Below are positions 1 through 10,819 of a stretch of DNA of 64,000 nucleotides, one piece after another. Below the pieces are notes generated by a model. That model was given only the letters and a program-made list of their open reading frames with translations, was not told the DNA's origin and searched no databases. This DNA comes from Sheuella amnicola (GTDB lineage: Bacteria > Pseudomonadota > Gammaproteobacteria > Burkholderiales > Burkholderiaceae_B). The position numbers were made by a program, and so were the translations under genes. Location of the stretch: assembly GCF_010499255.1 (NCBI RefSeq), contig NZ_JAAGRN010000003.1, forward strand, positions 248,001 to 312,000, read 5' to 3'. Within the stretch, counting starts at the first letter, position 1. Every line of letters begins with the position of its first letter.

Positions 1-1598
1 TCGCGCGCTTGCGCCAAAGCAACTTGCATGATTTCTTTGGTGATACCCTGGATTTTGATATCCATCTGCAAAGCAGTAATACCGTTTTCAGTACCAGCCA
101 CTTTGAAGTCCATATCGCCCAGATGATCCTCGTCGCCAAGAATATCGGTCAGAACGGCGAATTTACCGCCATCCAGAATCAGGCCCATTGCTACACCGGC
201 CACGTGATCCTTGACCGGCACACCTGCATCCATCATCGCCAGCGAGCCACCGCAAACCGAGGCCATGGAAGATGACCCGTTGGATTCGGTGATTTCGGAA
301 ACCAATCGAATCGTGTACTGGAAATCAGCTGCTTCAGGAAGCAGTGGAACGAGTGCACGCTTAGCCAAACGTCCATGACCGATTTCACGGCGCTTGGGCG
401 TACCGACACGGCCGGTTTCACCGGTCGCAAAAGGAGGCATGTTGTAGTGCATCAGGAAACGATCACGGTACTCGCCCATCAACGCATCAATAACCTGTTC
501 GTTTTGTTTTGTGCCGAGGGTTGCGATCACCAATGCCTGAGTTTCACCACGGGTGAACAGTGCGCTGCCATGAACACGTGGCAATACGCCCAGACGGATA
601 TTGATCGGACGAACCGTGCGGGTGTCGCGACCGTCGATGCGAGGTTCGCCCGACAGAATCTGGCTACGAACGATGCGGGCTTCAAGGTCGAACAAAATGT
701 TGTCAACAGTGACGCTATCAGGTGCAGAAACGCCCTGGGCAGCTGCCTGCTCTGCCAGTTTGGCATGAACATCGGCATAGACCTGACGCAATTGCGTGGT
801 GCGCTCTTGCTTCTGGCGGGTTTGATAAGCGGCATTCAAGGCATCTTGGGCGGCTGCCGTAACGGAAGCGATAAGCGCTTCGTTTTTAGGAGCGGGTGCC
901 CAATCCCAATCTGGCTTACCGGCTTGTGCAACCAACTCGTTGATCGCATTGATGACGGCTTGCATTTGATTATGGCCATACACGACACCACCAAGCATGA
1001 CTTCTTCGGACAATTGCTGGGCTTCGGATTCAACCATCAACACTGCTGTTGCCGTACCAGCCACAACCAGATCCATCTGCGAAGACTTCAATTGTGTTAC
1101 GGTCGGGTTGACCAGGTATTGGCCATCGATATAACCGACGCGCGCGGCGCCAATCGGTCCATTGAAAGGAATGCCCGACACGGCGAGCGCAGCCGAAGCG
1201 CCAATCATGGCGGGGATATCGGGATCGATTTCCGGATTGCACGAAAGCACGTGGACGATGACCTGAACTTCGTTGTAGAAGCCTTCAGGAAACAGCGGGC
1301 GTAACGGACGATCGATCAGACGCGAAGTCAGCGTTTCTTTTTCGCTTGGCTTACCTTCGCGCTTGAAGAACCCGCCGGGAATCTTGCCGGCTGCATAGGT
1401 CTTTTCTATGTAATCCACAGTCAGGGGAAAGAAATCCTGACCTGCTTTTGCGTCTTTTTTAGCAACGACCGTTGCCAGAACGACGGTGTCTTCGATGGTG
1501 ACGAGAACGGCACCAGAAGACTGGCGAGCGATCTCGCCAGTTTCGAGCAACACAGTGTGCTGCCCGTACTGAAATGACTTGGTCACTTTATTGAACAT
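1..1598 (-). CDS. pnp: Polyribonucleotide nucleotidyltransferase (PNPase), 3' end outside window
   Basis: Phosphorolytic 3'-5' exoribonuclease of the RNA degradosome. The reading frame starts at the ATG at 1598 and stays open to the left edge, giving about 532 residues of a protein that is normally about 700 long, so the C-terminal KH and S1 RNA-binding domains are missing from view. The N-terminus reads [16 protein letters not shown] and the last visible part contains [16 protein letters not shown], both typical of PNPase. It lies directly downstream of rpsO, the classical rpsO-pnp order, and a large hairpin separates the two genes. The long plus-strand reading frame over 375-1304 is its antisense shadow. 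Confidence 0.97.
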   Translation of the reverse strand, partial: MFNKVTKSFQYGQHTVLLETGEIARQSSGAVLVTIEDTVVLATVVAKKDAKAGQDFFPLTVDYIEKTYAAGKIPGGFFKREGKPSEKETLTSRLIDRPLRPLFPEGFYNEVQVIVHVLSCNPEIDPDIPAMIGASAALAVSGIPFNGPIGAARVGYIDGQYLVNPTVTQLKSSQMDLVVAGTATAVLMVESEAQQLSEEVMLGGVVYGHNQMQAVINAINELVAQAGKPDWDWAPAPKNEALIASVTAAAQDALNAAYQTRQKQERTTQLRQVYADVHAKLAEQAAAQGVSAPDSVTVDNILFDLEARIVRSQILSGEPRIDGRDTRTVRPINIRLGVLPRVHGSALFTRGETQALVIATLGTKQNEQVIDALMGEYRDRFLMHYNMPPFATGETGRVGTPKRREIGHGRLAKRALVPLLPEAADFQYTIRLVSEITESNGSSSMASVCGGSLAMMDAGVPVKDHVAGVAMGLILDGGKFAVLTDILGDEDHLGDMDFKVAGTENGITALQMDIKIQGITKEIMQVALAQAR

Positions 1599-1623
1599 GA
1601 CAATTTATTCCTTACAAATGAAA

Positions 1624-1663
1624 AACCGTGGAATGTGCGGCGAACGCCGCGACAACCACGGTT
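1624..1663 (-). promoter_or_regulatory. rpsO-pnp intergenic stem-loop
   Basis: An outer 8-bp perfect inverted repeat (AACCGTGG at 1624-1631 with CCACGGTT at 1656-1663) encloses a second perfect 6-bp stem (GCGGCG at 1637-1642 with CGCCGC at 1645-1650). It sits in the 5' untranslated part of pnp, between the rpsO stop and the pnp start. In enterobacteria a hairpin at this place is cut by RNase III and then used by PNPase to repress its own mRNA. The sequence shows the fold; the regulatory role here is inferred by position. No long U-run follows, which argues against a simple terminator. Confidence 0.7.
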
Positions 1664-1707
1664 GCTTCACGGGGAGACTGCCCCCTGGATTCCGATCAAG
1701 GAAAATA

Positions 1708-1977
1708 TCACTTACGCAGACCGAGTTTTTCGATCAGAGCACGATAGGAATCTGGGTTGCGGCCCTTGAGGTAATCGAGCAGCTTACGACGACGGCTGAC
1801 CATACGCAGGAGACCACGACGCGAGTGGTGATCTTTCATATGGGTTTTGAAGTGCTCTGTCAGCTCGTTGATGCGAGCAGTCAGCAATGCAACTTGTACT
1901 TCGGGTGAACCGGTATCGCCTTGAGCGCGCTGGAATTGCGCAACGATGTCGGATTTATTGATATCAGCTACAGACAT
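1708..1977 (-). CDS. rpsO: 30S ribosomal protein S15
   Basis: Primary 16S rRNA-binding protein of the small-subunit platform. Length 89 aa is the family standard. Recognisable blocks are [36 protein letters not shown] and the C-terminal [13 protein letters not shown]. The start ATG at 1977 is preceded by an AGGT Shine-Dalgarno-like element. It is followed on the same strand by pnp; S15 usually represses its own translation in this operon, which is not directly readable here. Confidence 0.98.
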   Translation of the reverse strand: MSVADINKSDIVAQFQRAQGDTGSPEVQVALLTARINELTEHFKTHMKDHHSRRGLLRMVSRRRKLLDYLKGRNPDSYRALIEKLGLRK

Positions 1978-2149
1978 TTTATGACCTCAGATAACAAGCG
2001 CCAGGGCCGAGGTGCCCGGACGTGAATGGATTAAAAAACAACTAAATACACTTTACAGCCGCAGAATTATAGCCGATTAGCTAAAATCCTCCTACAAGAC
2101 CACCATTCAGGCTGCTTCAGGTGGTGCGAAACACTTTACGCGAGCAAAC

Positions 2150-2710
2150 ATGAGCACGTCATTATTTCAGTTTCGTAGTCTAGCTTTACGTTCGCAGCAC
2201 CAAAGAATCACCTTGACAACTCTAAAAATAGCTTTAATTGCCAGCTTAACGGGATGTGCCTCTGTCAGTAGTGTTCCAGCCGGCACGCCTGTTTCGACTG
2301 TTATCCAACAGTTCGGCAAACCCGCTGTTCACTGTAAGAGCCGTAACAATCTGCCACGCTTAGTCTGGACTTCCCAGCCCAGTGGTGAAACAGCCTGGGC
2401 AACCGAAGTCTCTACACAGGGCCTGGTCAATGGCTTTGAACAAGTTTTGACTGATGCCAAATTTTCCCTATTAAGCAATCCGGGATGGACCAAGGATATG
2501 GTCCACTGTGAGTTCGGTCCACCTGCTGAAATCCAGAATCTAGGGTTTTATGACAAACATACGGTCTGGACCTATCGTTATATGAGCGAACGTCTTGGAC
2601 ATGCGATGATGACTATTACCTACGGCGATGACGGCATCACCGTGATCCGCCACCGGGCCATATTTGATTCGGTCATGGGCGAAGCCGCACGGGGATATGG
2701 TCCGAATTGA
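2150..2710 (+). CDS. Putative lipoprotein, first of a paralogous pair
   Basis: A 186-aa protein of unknown function. A hydrophobic stretch ends in the lipobox-like LTGC (Cys at about residue 36), which suggests lipid anchoring in the envelope. The N-terminus is long for a lipoprotein signal and the first ATG may not be the true start; an in-frame TTG closer to the hydrophobic core is an alternative. The mature part shares with the next gene the blocks VPAGTPV, a QFG/KFG stretch, HCEFGPPAEI versus LCEFGPPANI, and VWTYRY versus VWSYRY, so the two are tandem duplicates. It is transcribed away from rpsO. Confidence 0.75.
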   Translation: MSTSLFQFRSLALRSQHQRITLTTLKIALIASLTGCASVSSVPAGTPVSTVIQQFGKPAVHCKSRNNLPRLVWTSQPSGETAWATEVSTQGLVNGFEQVLTDAKFSLLSNPGWTKDMVHCEFGPPAEIQNLGFYDKHTVWTYRYMSERLGHAMMTITYGDDGITVIRHRAIFDSVMGEAARGYGPN

Positions 2711-2731
2711 TTTTTTATTTAAAGGCTTTGT

Positions 2732-3229
2732 ATGCGTAAAGTTCTATTTACTCTTGGGCTGATCGGCGCAATCAGTGGCTGCGCCAATATAACCGCCGTT
2801 CCTGCAGGCACGCCGGTTACCGAAATCTTGCAAAAGTTCGGTGCCCCAACTACCGAATGCCCTCTACCTGACGGATCAAACCGCATGATTTGGAGCACCC
2901 AGCCAAGTGGGCAGTATGCATTCGGGGGAAATGCCTCCAAGGCGGGTACTCTAAACGGTCAGATACAACAAATCCTGACCGATGCGCATTTCGAGGTTTT
3001 GCGCCAAGGCAAATGGACTCAGCAACAGGTTTTATGCGAATTCGGTCCGCCGGCAAACATCGAAGGCGTAGCTAAAGACAATGAAATCGTATGGTCTTAC
3101 CGATACAAGCAATCAAGTGTTTGGCCATCACTGATGTACGTCTATTTTGATTCCAAGGGTGAACAGGTCACTCACTTTCATCCCGGGCCAGACCCATGGT
3201 CTCTGGGAGACGGCGATCGAGTGCACTAA
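2732..3229 (+). CDS. Putative lipoprotein, second of a paralogous pair
   Basis: A 165-aa protein with a short signal (MRKVLFTLGLIGAISGC) ending in a lipobox Cys near residue 17. An AAAGG element lies shortly before the ATG. It is 21 bp behind its paralogue, so the two probably share a transcript. Conserved blocks with the neighbour are VPAGTPV, CEFGPPANI and VWSYRY. The domain pattern (a short repeat about outer-membrane lipoprotein size, with VPAGTP and FGPP turns) recalls small SmpA/OmlA-type lipoproteins, but this is only a resemblance. Function is unknown. Confidence 0.78.
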   Translation: MRKVLFTLGLIGAISGCANITAVPAGTPVTEILQKFGAPTTECPLPDGSNRMIWSTQPSGQYAFGGNASKAGTLNGQIQQILTDAHFEVLRQGKWTQQQVLCEFGPPANIEGVAKDNEIVWSYRYKQSSVWPSLMYVYFDSKGEQVTHFHPGPDPWSLGDGDRVH

Positions 3230-3263
3230 AGATGCGCTAAAGATGTACTAAAGATGTACTAAG
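3226..3263 (+). repeat. Three-copy 11-bp tandem repeat
   Basis: Units CTAAAGATGCG, CTAAAGATGTA and CTAAAGATGTA run back to back and are followed by a partial fourth unit CTAAG. The first unit contains the TAA stop codon of the upstream lipoprotein gene, so each copy repeats a stop codon in the same setting. It probably arose by replication slippage. Confidence 0.85.
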
Positions 3264-3270
3264 AATAAGA

Positions 3271-3315
3271 CCCTAGGATTTGTTGACGCAAATCCAGGGC
3301 TTGGAGCTCTTTTTT
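3271..3315 (+). terminator. Candidate terminator between lipoprotein pair and pssA
   Basis: CCCTAGGATTT (3271-3281) can pair with AAATCCAGGG (3290-3299), with an 8-nt loop. A run of T follows about 10 nt later at 3309-3315. The genes on both sides converge here. The T-run is some distance from the stem, so efficiency is uncertain. Confidence 0.55.
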
Positions 3316-4075
3316 AGATCGAACGTCTGCTCAGGCTACGGGCTCGCTTGTAGCGCCATAGCCATACGCCCCATCCGGACAGCCCATAAACGATAAATAA
3401 TGCAAAAAGCACCACCGGTGGATTGCTCGAAATGAAGACGAAACCGGCGACAAAAACCAGGATGACCCAAAAAGGGACACTGCGCCCAAGCGCAAAAGAT
3501 TTGCCGCTGTAAAACGGCAAATTCGTCACCATGGCGATACCGGCATAAATGGTGATTCCAAACGTAGCCCATGCCAGGATTTCTTTTGGAATCTGAAGGC
3601 GGTTATCAACCACAAGCCAGACAAAACCTGCTACTAACGCAGCAGCGGCAGGACTGGGCAAGCCTTGAAAAAAACGTTTATCGACAACCGCAATGTTCGT
3701 ATTGAAACGCGCCAGTCGTAAAGCTGCACCGCAGACATAAACGAAGGCAGCGAGCCAACCCCAGCGCCCAAGATCGTGCAACATCCACTCGTAAACAACC
3801 AATGCCGGAGCGACACCGAATGAAGTCATGTCAGACAGGGAATCATATTGTTCCCCGAATGCAGATGTCGTATTGGTGAGTCGAGCCACGCGCCCATCCA
3901 TACCATCCAGCACCATCGCGACGAAGATCGCAATCGCAGCCATTTCAAAACGGGAGTTCATTGCCTGAACCACCGCATAAAACCCGGCAAATAAAGCCGC
4001 GGTTGTGAATGCGTTAGGCAATAAATAGATACTGCGATGACGCAACTCGGGATCACGATGAGGCTGATTGGACAT
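3314..4075 (-). CDS. pssA: CDP-diacylglycerol-serine O-phosphatidyltransferase
   Basis: Membrane enzyme that makes phosphatidylserine from CDP-diacylglycerol and serine, the step before psd. The CDP-alcohol phosphotransferase signature D-G-x2-A-R-x8-G-x3-D-x3-D is complete in DGRVARLTNTTSAFGEQYDS followed by LSD. Several hydrophobic segments follow. The start MSNQPHRDPELRHRS at 4075 is chosen because it lies 7 nt after the psd stop; the longer frame upstream overlaps psd. This gives 253 aa. The pair psd-pssA lies downstream of ilvC, as in other Burkholderiales. Confidence 0.93.
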   Translation of the reverse strand: MSNQPHRDPELRHRSIYLLPNAFTTAALFAGFYAVVQAMNSRFEMAAIAIFVAMVLDGMDGRVARLTNTTSAFGEQYDSLSDMTSFGVAPALVVYEWMLHDLGRWGWLAAFVYVCGAALRLARFNTNIAVVDKRFFQGLPSPAAAALVAGFVWLVVDNRLQIPKEILAWATFGITIYAGIAMVTNLPFYSGKSFALGRSVPFWVILVFVAGFVFISSNPPVVLFALFIVYGLSGWGVWLWRYKRARSLSRRSI

Positions 4076-4082
4076 AGGCACC

Positions 4083-4742
4083 TCAGGAAATCGTTTCAGG
4101 TAATTCTGCCAGAACCGTCGTCGTCGCGCTGACTTTGTCTCCAATAGCCACCCGCGGTTGCGAACCGGGCGGCAAGTAAACATCGACTCGCGATCCGAAT
4201 CGGATAAAACCATAACGCTGGCCGCGCGACAAAACATCTCCGGCCTTGGCGTAACAAAGGATTCGCTTGGCGACTAAGCCGGCCACCTGAACCGCCGTTA
4301 CGATGTGGCCTGCAGGGGTACGAAGCACCATGGCATTTCGTTCGTTTTCAAGGGAAGCTTTATCGAGCGCGGCATTAAAAAACTTGCCAGGAAAGTACTT
4401 GACGCTCAGAACCTCGCCATCCACAGGACTGCGATTGCTATGCACATTGAAGACATTCATAAAAACACTGATTTTCAGTGCGTCGCGGTTGCCATAGGGG
4501 TCTTGTGTATGTTCGACCACCACAATGCGGCCATCAGCCGGCGAAAGCACGGCATTCGGCTTGGTAGATCCGGATCGAGCCGGGTCACGGAAAAACTGCA
4601 AAACAAAAACGGCAATAACCCAGAATGGAATCGACCATCCAGGGGAAATGTAACTAACTAGCAAAGCGATCGCGATGGCGCCTGCAAGAAAAGGCCAACC
4701 CTCGCGGGCAATGATGGGGTGAGGATAGTGTGGTGTATTCAT
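4083..4742 (-). CDS. psd: Phosphatidylserine decarboxylase proenzyme, short form
   Basis: Pyruvoyl enzyme that decarboxylates phosphatidylserine to phosphatidylethanolamine. The self-cleavage Gly-Ser is visible in [13 protein letters not shown] near the C-terminus; cleavage there would give a short alpha chain carrying the pyruvoyl group. An N-terminal hydrophobic hairpin (about residues 15-50) anchors it. The ATG at 4742 is preferred over an in-frame TTG 9 nt upstream. About 219 aa, matching the compact PSD-A class. It is followed by pssA with a few bases between them. Confidence 0.93.
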   Translation of the reverse strand: MNTPHYPHPIIAREGWPFLAGAIAIALLVSYISPGWSIPFWVIAVFVLQFFRDPARSGSTKPNAVLSPADGRIVVVEHTQDPYGNRDALKISVFMNVFNVHSNRSPVDGEVLSVKYFPGKFFNAALDKASLENERNAMVLRTPAGHIVTAVQVAGLVAKRILCYAKAGDVLSRGQRYGFIRFGSRVDVYLPPGSQPRVAIGDKVSATTTVLAELPETIS

Positions 4743-4761
4743 ATAAAGCAAAGATTAACCC

Positions 4762-4796
4762 AAAAAAACACGCCCCGAAGAATTCTTCGAGGCGCG
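4762..4796 (-). terminator. Terminator downstream of ilvC
   Basis: Read on the minus strand, the sequence CGCCTCGAAGAATTCTTCGG continues into GGCG and folds into a long near-perfect hairpin (GAAGAATTCTTC is itself a 12-bp palindrome), and is followed by TGTTTTTTT. This is a typical intrinsic terminator closing the ilv operon before psd. Confidence 0.85.
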
Positions 4797-4818
4797 CTTG
4801 GGGTGAACTGACAAAGTC

Positions 4819-6404
<1,586 letters not shown>

Positions 6405-6414
6405 GGTGGTCTCC

Positions 6415-8133
6415 TTACAGATCTTCAGAGCCGAGCAACATTTCTGTCAGACCACGACCGGCTTTCACCATCGGCCAGACGTTCTCCGATTGATCGGTAA
6501 TGAAATCCATGAACACCATGCGATCTTTCAATTTGAAGGCCTCGCGCAAAGCGCCCTCGACATCGGCCGGTTTATCGATTCGCATGCCGACATGCCCATA
6601 GGCCTCAACCAGCTTAACGAAATCGGGCAGCGCATCCATATACGATTCAGAATAACGCGAAGAATAATCGATCTGCTGCCATTGGCGCACCATGCCGAGA
6701 TATCGATTATTCAAACACAACACCTTGGGTGTCAGATGGTACTGACGACAAGTCGACAGCTCCTGAATGTTCATCTGGATGGAGCCTTCGCCTGTGATGC
6801 AGGCGACCGTTGCGTCCGGATTCGCCATTTGCACGCCCATGGCGTAAGGCAAACCGACCCCCATTGTTCCGAGTCCGCCAGAATTGATCCAGCGACGCGG
6901 CTTGTTAAATCCATAGTACTGAGCGGCCCACATCTGATGCTGACCAACGTCTGATGTCACAAAAGCATCACCGCCTGTGACTTCCCACAACTTTTGAACA
7001 ACATATTGCGGCTTAATGACTTCAGTCGAGTTCTCGAATTTCAGGCACTGTTTTGCGCGCCAAACTTCGATTTGCTGCCACCACTTGGCGAGCGCATCCT
7101 TGTTTTGGCGAGCCTCAAGCGCAGCGGCCTCGTATTGAGCAATCAGATCGACCAGCACGTCCTTCACATTACCAACGATTGGCACATCGACTTTGACGCG
7201 CTTGGAAATCGAAGAGGGATCAATATCGATGTGAATGATCTTGCGGGGATTCTGTGCAAAATGTTTCGGGTTGCCGATCACACGATCATCAAAACGCGCA
7301 CCCACTGCGATCAACACGTCGCAATGCTGCATTGCCATGTTGGCCTCGTAAGTGCCGTGCATACCGGGCATGCCGACATACTGCGAATCGCTAAACGGAT
7401 ACGCTCCCAAACCCATCAAAGTATTGGTGCAAGGTGCCCCCATCAACTTGACCAGCCGGGTCAATTCAGCCGAAGCATCCGACAGGATGGCTCCGCCACC
7501 GCTGTAAACCATTGGGCGTTCGGCCTGTAAAAGCATCTGAACAGCTTTCTTGATTTGCCCCTGATGCCCTTTCACCACAGGGGTATAAGAGCGCAACACG
7601 GGCTCACCCTTGGGCAAACTGTATTTGCAGTGTGCAACCGTAATGTCTTTAGGGATATCGACCAGAACAGGACCGGGACGACCGCTGCGGGCGATATAGA
7701 AAGCCTTGCGCATGGTGTCGGCCAGATCCTTGATATCGCGGACCAGAAAGTTGTGTTTGACGCAAGGTCGTGTGATACCGACGGTATCGCACTCTTGAAA
7801 CGCGTCTTCTCCGATTGCATGCGTGGGAACCTGACCGCTGATGATAACCATCGGGATCGAGTCCATGTATGCAGTTGCAATACCGGTTACGGCATTAGTC
7901 ACGCCCGGACCACTGGTCACCAGGCAAACGCCCACTTTGTCGGACGAGCGGGCATACGCATCAGCGGCGTGAACTGCAGCCTGCTCATGCCTGACCAGAA
8001 TATGTTTGAATTTGTCTTGCTTGTAGATTGCGTCGTAGATGTAGAGTACTGATCCACCTGGGTAACCGAAGACGTGCTCTACGCCTTCTTCAGCCAGACA
8101 ACGCACGATGATATCCGCGCCATTGAGTTCCAT
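6415..8133 (-). CDS. ilvI: Acetolactate synthase large (catalytic) subunit, biosynthetic
   Basis: Thiamine-diphosphate enzyme for the first step of valine, leucine and isoleucine synthesis. 572 aa, the usual length. Three-domain ALS layout: N-terminal PYR domain with VFGYPGGSVLYIYD and the TPP-activating Glu in HEQAAVHAAD; central FAD-binding domain with GMPGMHGTYEANMAM; C-terminal PP domain with TGEGSIQMNIQEL and LCLNNRYLGMVRQWQ. GAAAGGA lies ahead of the ATG. It heads the ilvIHC operon. Confidence 0.97.
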   Translation of the reverse strand: MELNGADIIVRCLAEEGVEHVFGYPGGSVLYIYDAIYKQDKFKHILVRHEQAAVHAADAYARSSDKVGVCLVTSGPGVTNAVTGIATAYMDSIPMVIISGQVPTHAIGEDAFQECDTVGITRPCVKHNFLVRDIKDLADTMRKAFYIARSGRPGPVLVDIPKDITVAHCKYSLPKGEPVLRSYTPVVKGHQGQIKKAVQMLLQAERPMVYSGGGAILSDASAELTRLVKLMGAPCTNTLMGLGAYPFSDSQYVGMPGMHGTYEANMAMQHCDVLIAVGARFDDRVIGNPKHFAQNPRKIIHIDIDPSSISKRVKVDVPIVGNVKDVLVDLIAQYEAAALEARQNKDALAKWWQQIEVWRAKQCLKFENSTEVIKPQYVVQKLWEVTGGDAFVTSDVGQHQMWAAQYYGFNKPRRWINSGGLGTMGVGLPYAMGVQMANPDATVACITGEGSIQMNIQELSTCRQYHLTPKVLCLNNRYLGMVRQWQQIDYSSRYSESYMDALPDFVKLVEAYGHVGMRIDKPADVEGALREAFKLKDRMVFMDFITDQSENVWPMVKAGRGLTEMLLGSEDL

Positions 8134-8459
8134 AAATCATTCCTTTCATTACCGGCATTGCCCATCAGACTGTCATCCTGGAGAGGACCACTGAACCGCG
8201 ACGGAAACTGCAACATGACCCGACGTTTTCAGACTCACGGAGTCTGGCCACTCGGACACCTTGCCAACCCGGCGCGCATTCGCCATCAGGCTTTGCACGC
8301 ACCCAACAGGGGTGCACTGGATCGAAACGGACGTGACGTCCACACGCTTTTGGCGGGGGCGACACAAAAGTTTGCGATAGCGTGCGCTGGTGAAGCCCTG
8401 TCAGGGACCAAACCGGGGGGTGACCCGTACTGCGCAGCAGCCATTGCACAAAAAAATGT
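8134..8459 (-). promoter_or_regulatory. Leader/promoter region of the ilvIHC operon
   Basis: About 330 bp before ilvI contain no convincing gene. A perfect stem CAGACTC/GAGTCTG (plus-strand coordinates 8230-8246) is visible. On the minus strand several short frames cross it; one contains the valine-rich HVAVSVAVQ, which could fit a leader peptide, but no good start/ribosome-site pair or terminator was found to prove attenuation. The region must also hold the promoter of the divergent FUSC gene. Confidence 0.4.
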
Positions 8460-8531
8460 TTGACTTTTTTGCACGAATCTTACACTTTAACGTTTTGTGC
8501 GAAGCAGCGCAAATCGCCACCAGGATGCCGG

Positions 8532-10763
8532 ATGAATTTCAGTGTTAGTCAACTGCAGCGCTTTATATATAGCCACCACTTCTATAGCGGGGTCAGACGA
8601 GCAGCTGGAACACTTTTGCCTATTCTGGTGCTTGGCGGAATATTTGGCATGTACGCGACAGGCCTGGTGGCGACTTTTGGCGCCCTATGCGTGGCTTTTA
8701 TCGATCAACCGGGCCCGCATGAGCATCGCATCCGGGAAATGTTCGGTGGCGCACTGCTAGGTGCAATCACAGTTGCCATAACCGGCCTTGCCTCTTCCCA
8801 CCCGCTGCTGATCTGGCTGGCGGTTATCGGACAATGCTTCTGGTTTTCAATGCTATCGGTCTACGGCAAAAAAGGGGGACAGATCGGATTCGCATGCTTG
8901 CTGTTGATGACAGTCACAATGCATTCCCCCCTGTCATATGACGAAGTATGGGTCCATACGCTGACATCATTCGGCGGGGGCCTGTTCTACACCTTGTTCA
9001 GTTATTCGATCAGCCGACTCATGATCATGCGCGAAAAAGAACAAGCTCTTTCTGTTGCCCTATTCGCGACTGCAGACTACATCGCCAGGCGAGCTGACAT
9101 GTACAACCTGAATATCGATCTTGATCAGGGCTACCAGAAACTCATCGTATGCCAGTCGGACATGACAGAAAAGCATCAGGCTGCGCGCGACATGGTACTG
9201 CGAGGACTGACCAGATCACATACGCAAAAAAACTCGCGTCGAATCATGCTCTGGAACCTGTTTGTCGAAATGATTGCCATTCTCGACACACTGGTTGCGA
9301 CACGCACCGACTATGCGTTACTCAGGCCAACGCTTGCAAAATCCGATGCGCTTGTTTTCATGCGCGATGCTTTATACAAAATGTCGCTTGATCTCGAACA
9401 CATCGCACTGGCTGTGTCGCGTGAAAAACCCGTGCTTCACCGCAGCAGCGTAAAAGCAGAACTGCGTGCGCTAGAGTACGAAATCGAATTAATGCATAAA
9501 ACCGACTTCCCAACGCGCGAGCCTGATGTCTACCGACTCTGCGTTGAAATTCTGCGACGCCTGCGAAATACCGCGAGAACCATTGACAGAATGGTTGAGA
9601 CCACCCATGACTCAAGCAAAGCCAAACCACTGCATGCAATTGAAGTGAATAATTCGCTTGGCCATTTTCTTTCGCGCAATCAATTCAGAATTGGCATGCT
9701 GACCAGCAACCTAAGACTGGACTCGCCATTTTGTCGATATGCGCTGAGGGTTGCGTTAGCTGCAGGGGTAGCCATGGTCCTGTCCAACATGATTCCTGCA
9801 TTGGCGCGCCAAGGATATTGGATTCTACTGACCGTGCTCATTATCATGAAGCCCGGTTTCGCATTGACGCGCCAGCGCAATGCATGGCGGTTAATCGGCA
9901 CACTAATCGGTTGCGCAGCCGCATTTGCAGTCCTCTTTAGCGTCCACCATGAAACGGCGCTATTTATTCTTATGCTGGTCGCCACCATCATTGGCGGCAG
10001 TCTGCTGCAAATTAATTACATGGCGGCATCGGCCTTCAACACGACTGCCGTATTGCTTGCGTTTCATTTCCTCGATCCAGCCGCAACGACTGTGATTGGC
10101 GATCGCGCAGTCGACACATTGATTGGTTCGCTAGTTTGTTTTGCCTGTAGCTATTTTCTACCTTGGTGGGAAGCACAATACATGCCCTCCTTGGCGAAGG
10201 CTGCCATTTCCGCAAATCGGACCTACCTGCAGGCCGGATTGAATTATCTGGCCGTACTAGATCAGTCCGGTCACAATCACCAATCACCTGAAGTGAAACA
10301 CGCGGATCTGCTTTGGCGACTTGGGCGTAGAAATGTGCATGTCGCATTCAGCAATTTTGCCGAGGCGTTTTATCGCATGATGCTTGAACCGAAGTCCAGG
10401 CAAAAACATGTGCCGGCTTTCAATAGCCTATTGATTCAAAATCATATGCTCGCGTCGCAAATCGCAGCGGTGATGAATATTCTATTCACAATGACAAAAC
10501 CACCAGAAGATCTGATTGCACACATGGAAGAGCTTGTCTCGGTCTTAACGGTCAAACAGAAATTCGAGATGGGCAATCTCACGACAGAAGTGGGCATTCC
10601 TCCCCTACCCCCATCAATCACTAATAATCAATACCCCGATTTACTTTATCCCGTAAAGCAACTCCAACGATCTGTTCAAGGGCTTTACGAGGACATTCGG
10701 ATAATCAAATCGGATCAATCTCAAAACGGATTGTCAGCAAACAGTCAAGCTGTTGCGGTTTAA
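8532..10763 (+). CDS. FUSC-family inner-membrane protein (aromatic-acid exporter type)
   Basis: Related to YccS/YhfK and AaeB-type exporters, which move aromatic carboxylates or act in the envelope. From the ATG at 8532 (MNFSVSQLQRFIYSH), preceded by AGGA, the product is 743 aa; a TTG further upstream also keeps the frame open but has no ribosome site. Two membrane halves are visible: residues about 20-160 and about 390-540 (GYWILLTVLIIMKPGFALTR is the FUSC hallmark of the second half), separated by a cytoplasmic, charged linker. It is divergent from ilvI. Substrate cannot be told. Confidence 0.85.
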   Translation: MNFSVSQLQRFIYSHHFYSGVRRAAGTLLPILVLGGIFGMYATGLVATFGALCVAFIDQPGPHEHRIREMFGGALLGAITVAITGLASSHPLLIWLAVIGQCFWFSMLSVYGKKGGQIGFACLLLMTVTMHSPLSYDEVWVHTLTSFGGGLFYTLFSYSISRLMIMREKEQALSVALFATADYIARRADMYNLNIDLDQGYQKLIVCQSDMTEKHQAARDMVLRGLTRSHTQKNSRRIMLWNLFVEMIAILDTLVATRTDYALLRPTLAKSDALVFMRDALYKMSLDLEHIALAVSREKPVLHRSSVKAELRALEYEIELMHKTDFPTREPDVYRLCVEILRRLRNTARTIDRMVETTHDSSKAKPLHAIEVNNSLGHFLSRNQFRIGMLTSNLRLDSPFCRYALRVALAAGVAMVLSNMIPALARQGYWILLTVLIIMKPGFALTRQRNAWRLIGTLIGCAAAFAVLFSVHHETALFILMLVATIIGGSLLQINYMAASAFNTTAVLLAFHFLDPAATTVIGDRAVDTLIGSLVCFACSYFLPWWEAQYMPSLAKAAISANRTYLQAGLNYLAVLDQSGHNHQSPEVKHADLLWRLGRRNVHVAFSNFAEAFYRMMLEPKSRQKHVPAFNSLLIQNHMLASQIAAVMNILFTMTKPPEDLIAHMEELVSVLTVKQKFEMGNLTTEVGIPPLPPSITNNQYPDLLYPVKQLQRSVQGLYEDIRIIKSDQSQNGLSANSQAVAV

Positions 10764-10819
10764 TCCAGTTAAACTTTTTGAATTGCACAATCTTTTTACC
10801 TTTAGAGTAGGAGCTGGTC

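Noticed and set aside
375-1304. 309-aa plus-strand ORF opposite pnp
   Set aside because: It lies wholly inside pnp on the other strand, has no ribosome site and a composition typical of an antisense frame.
8165-8449. 94-aa minus-strand ORF in the ilvI leader
   Set aside because: Low-quality composition, no recognisable domain, no ribosome site; treated as part of the leader region.
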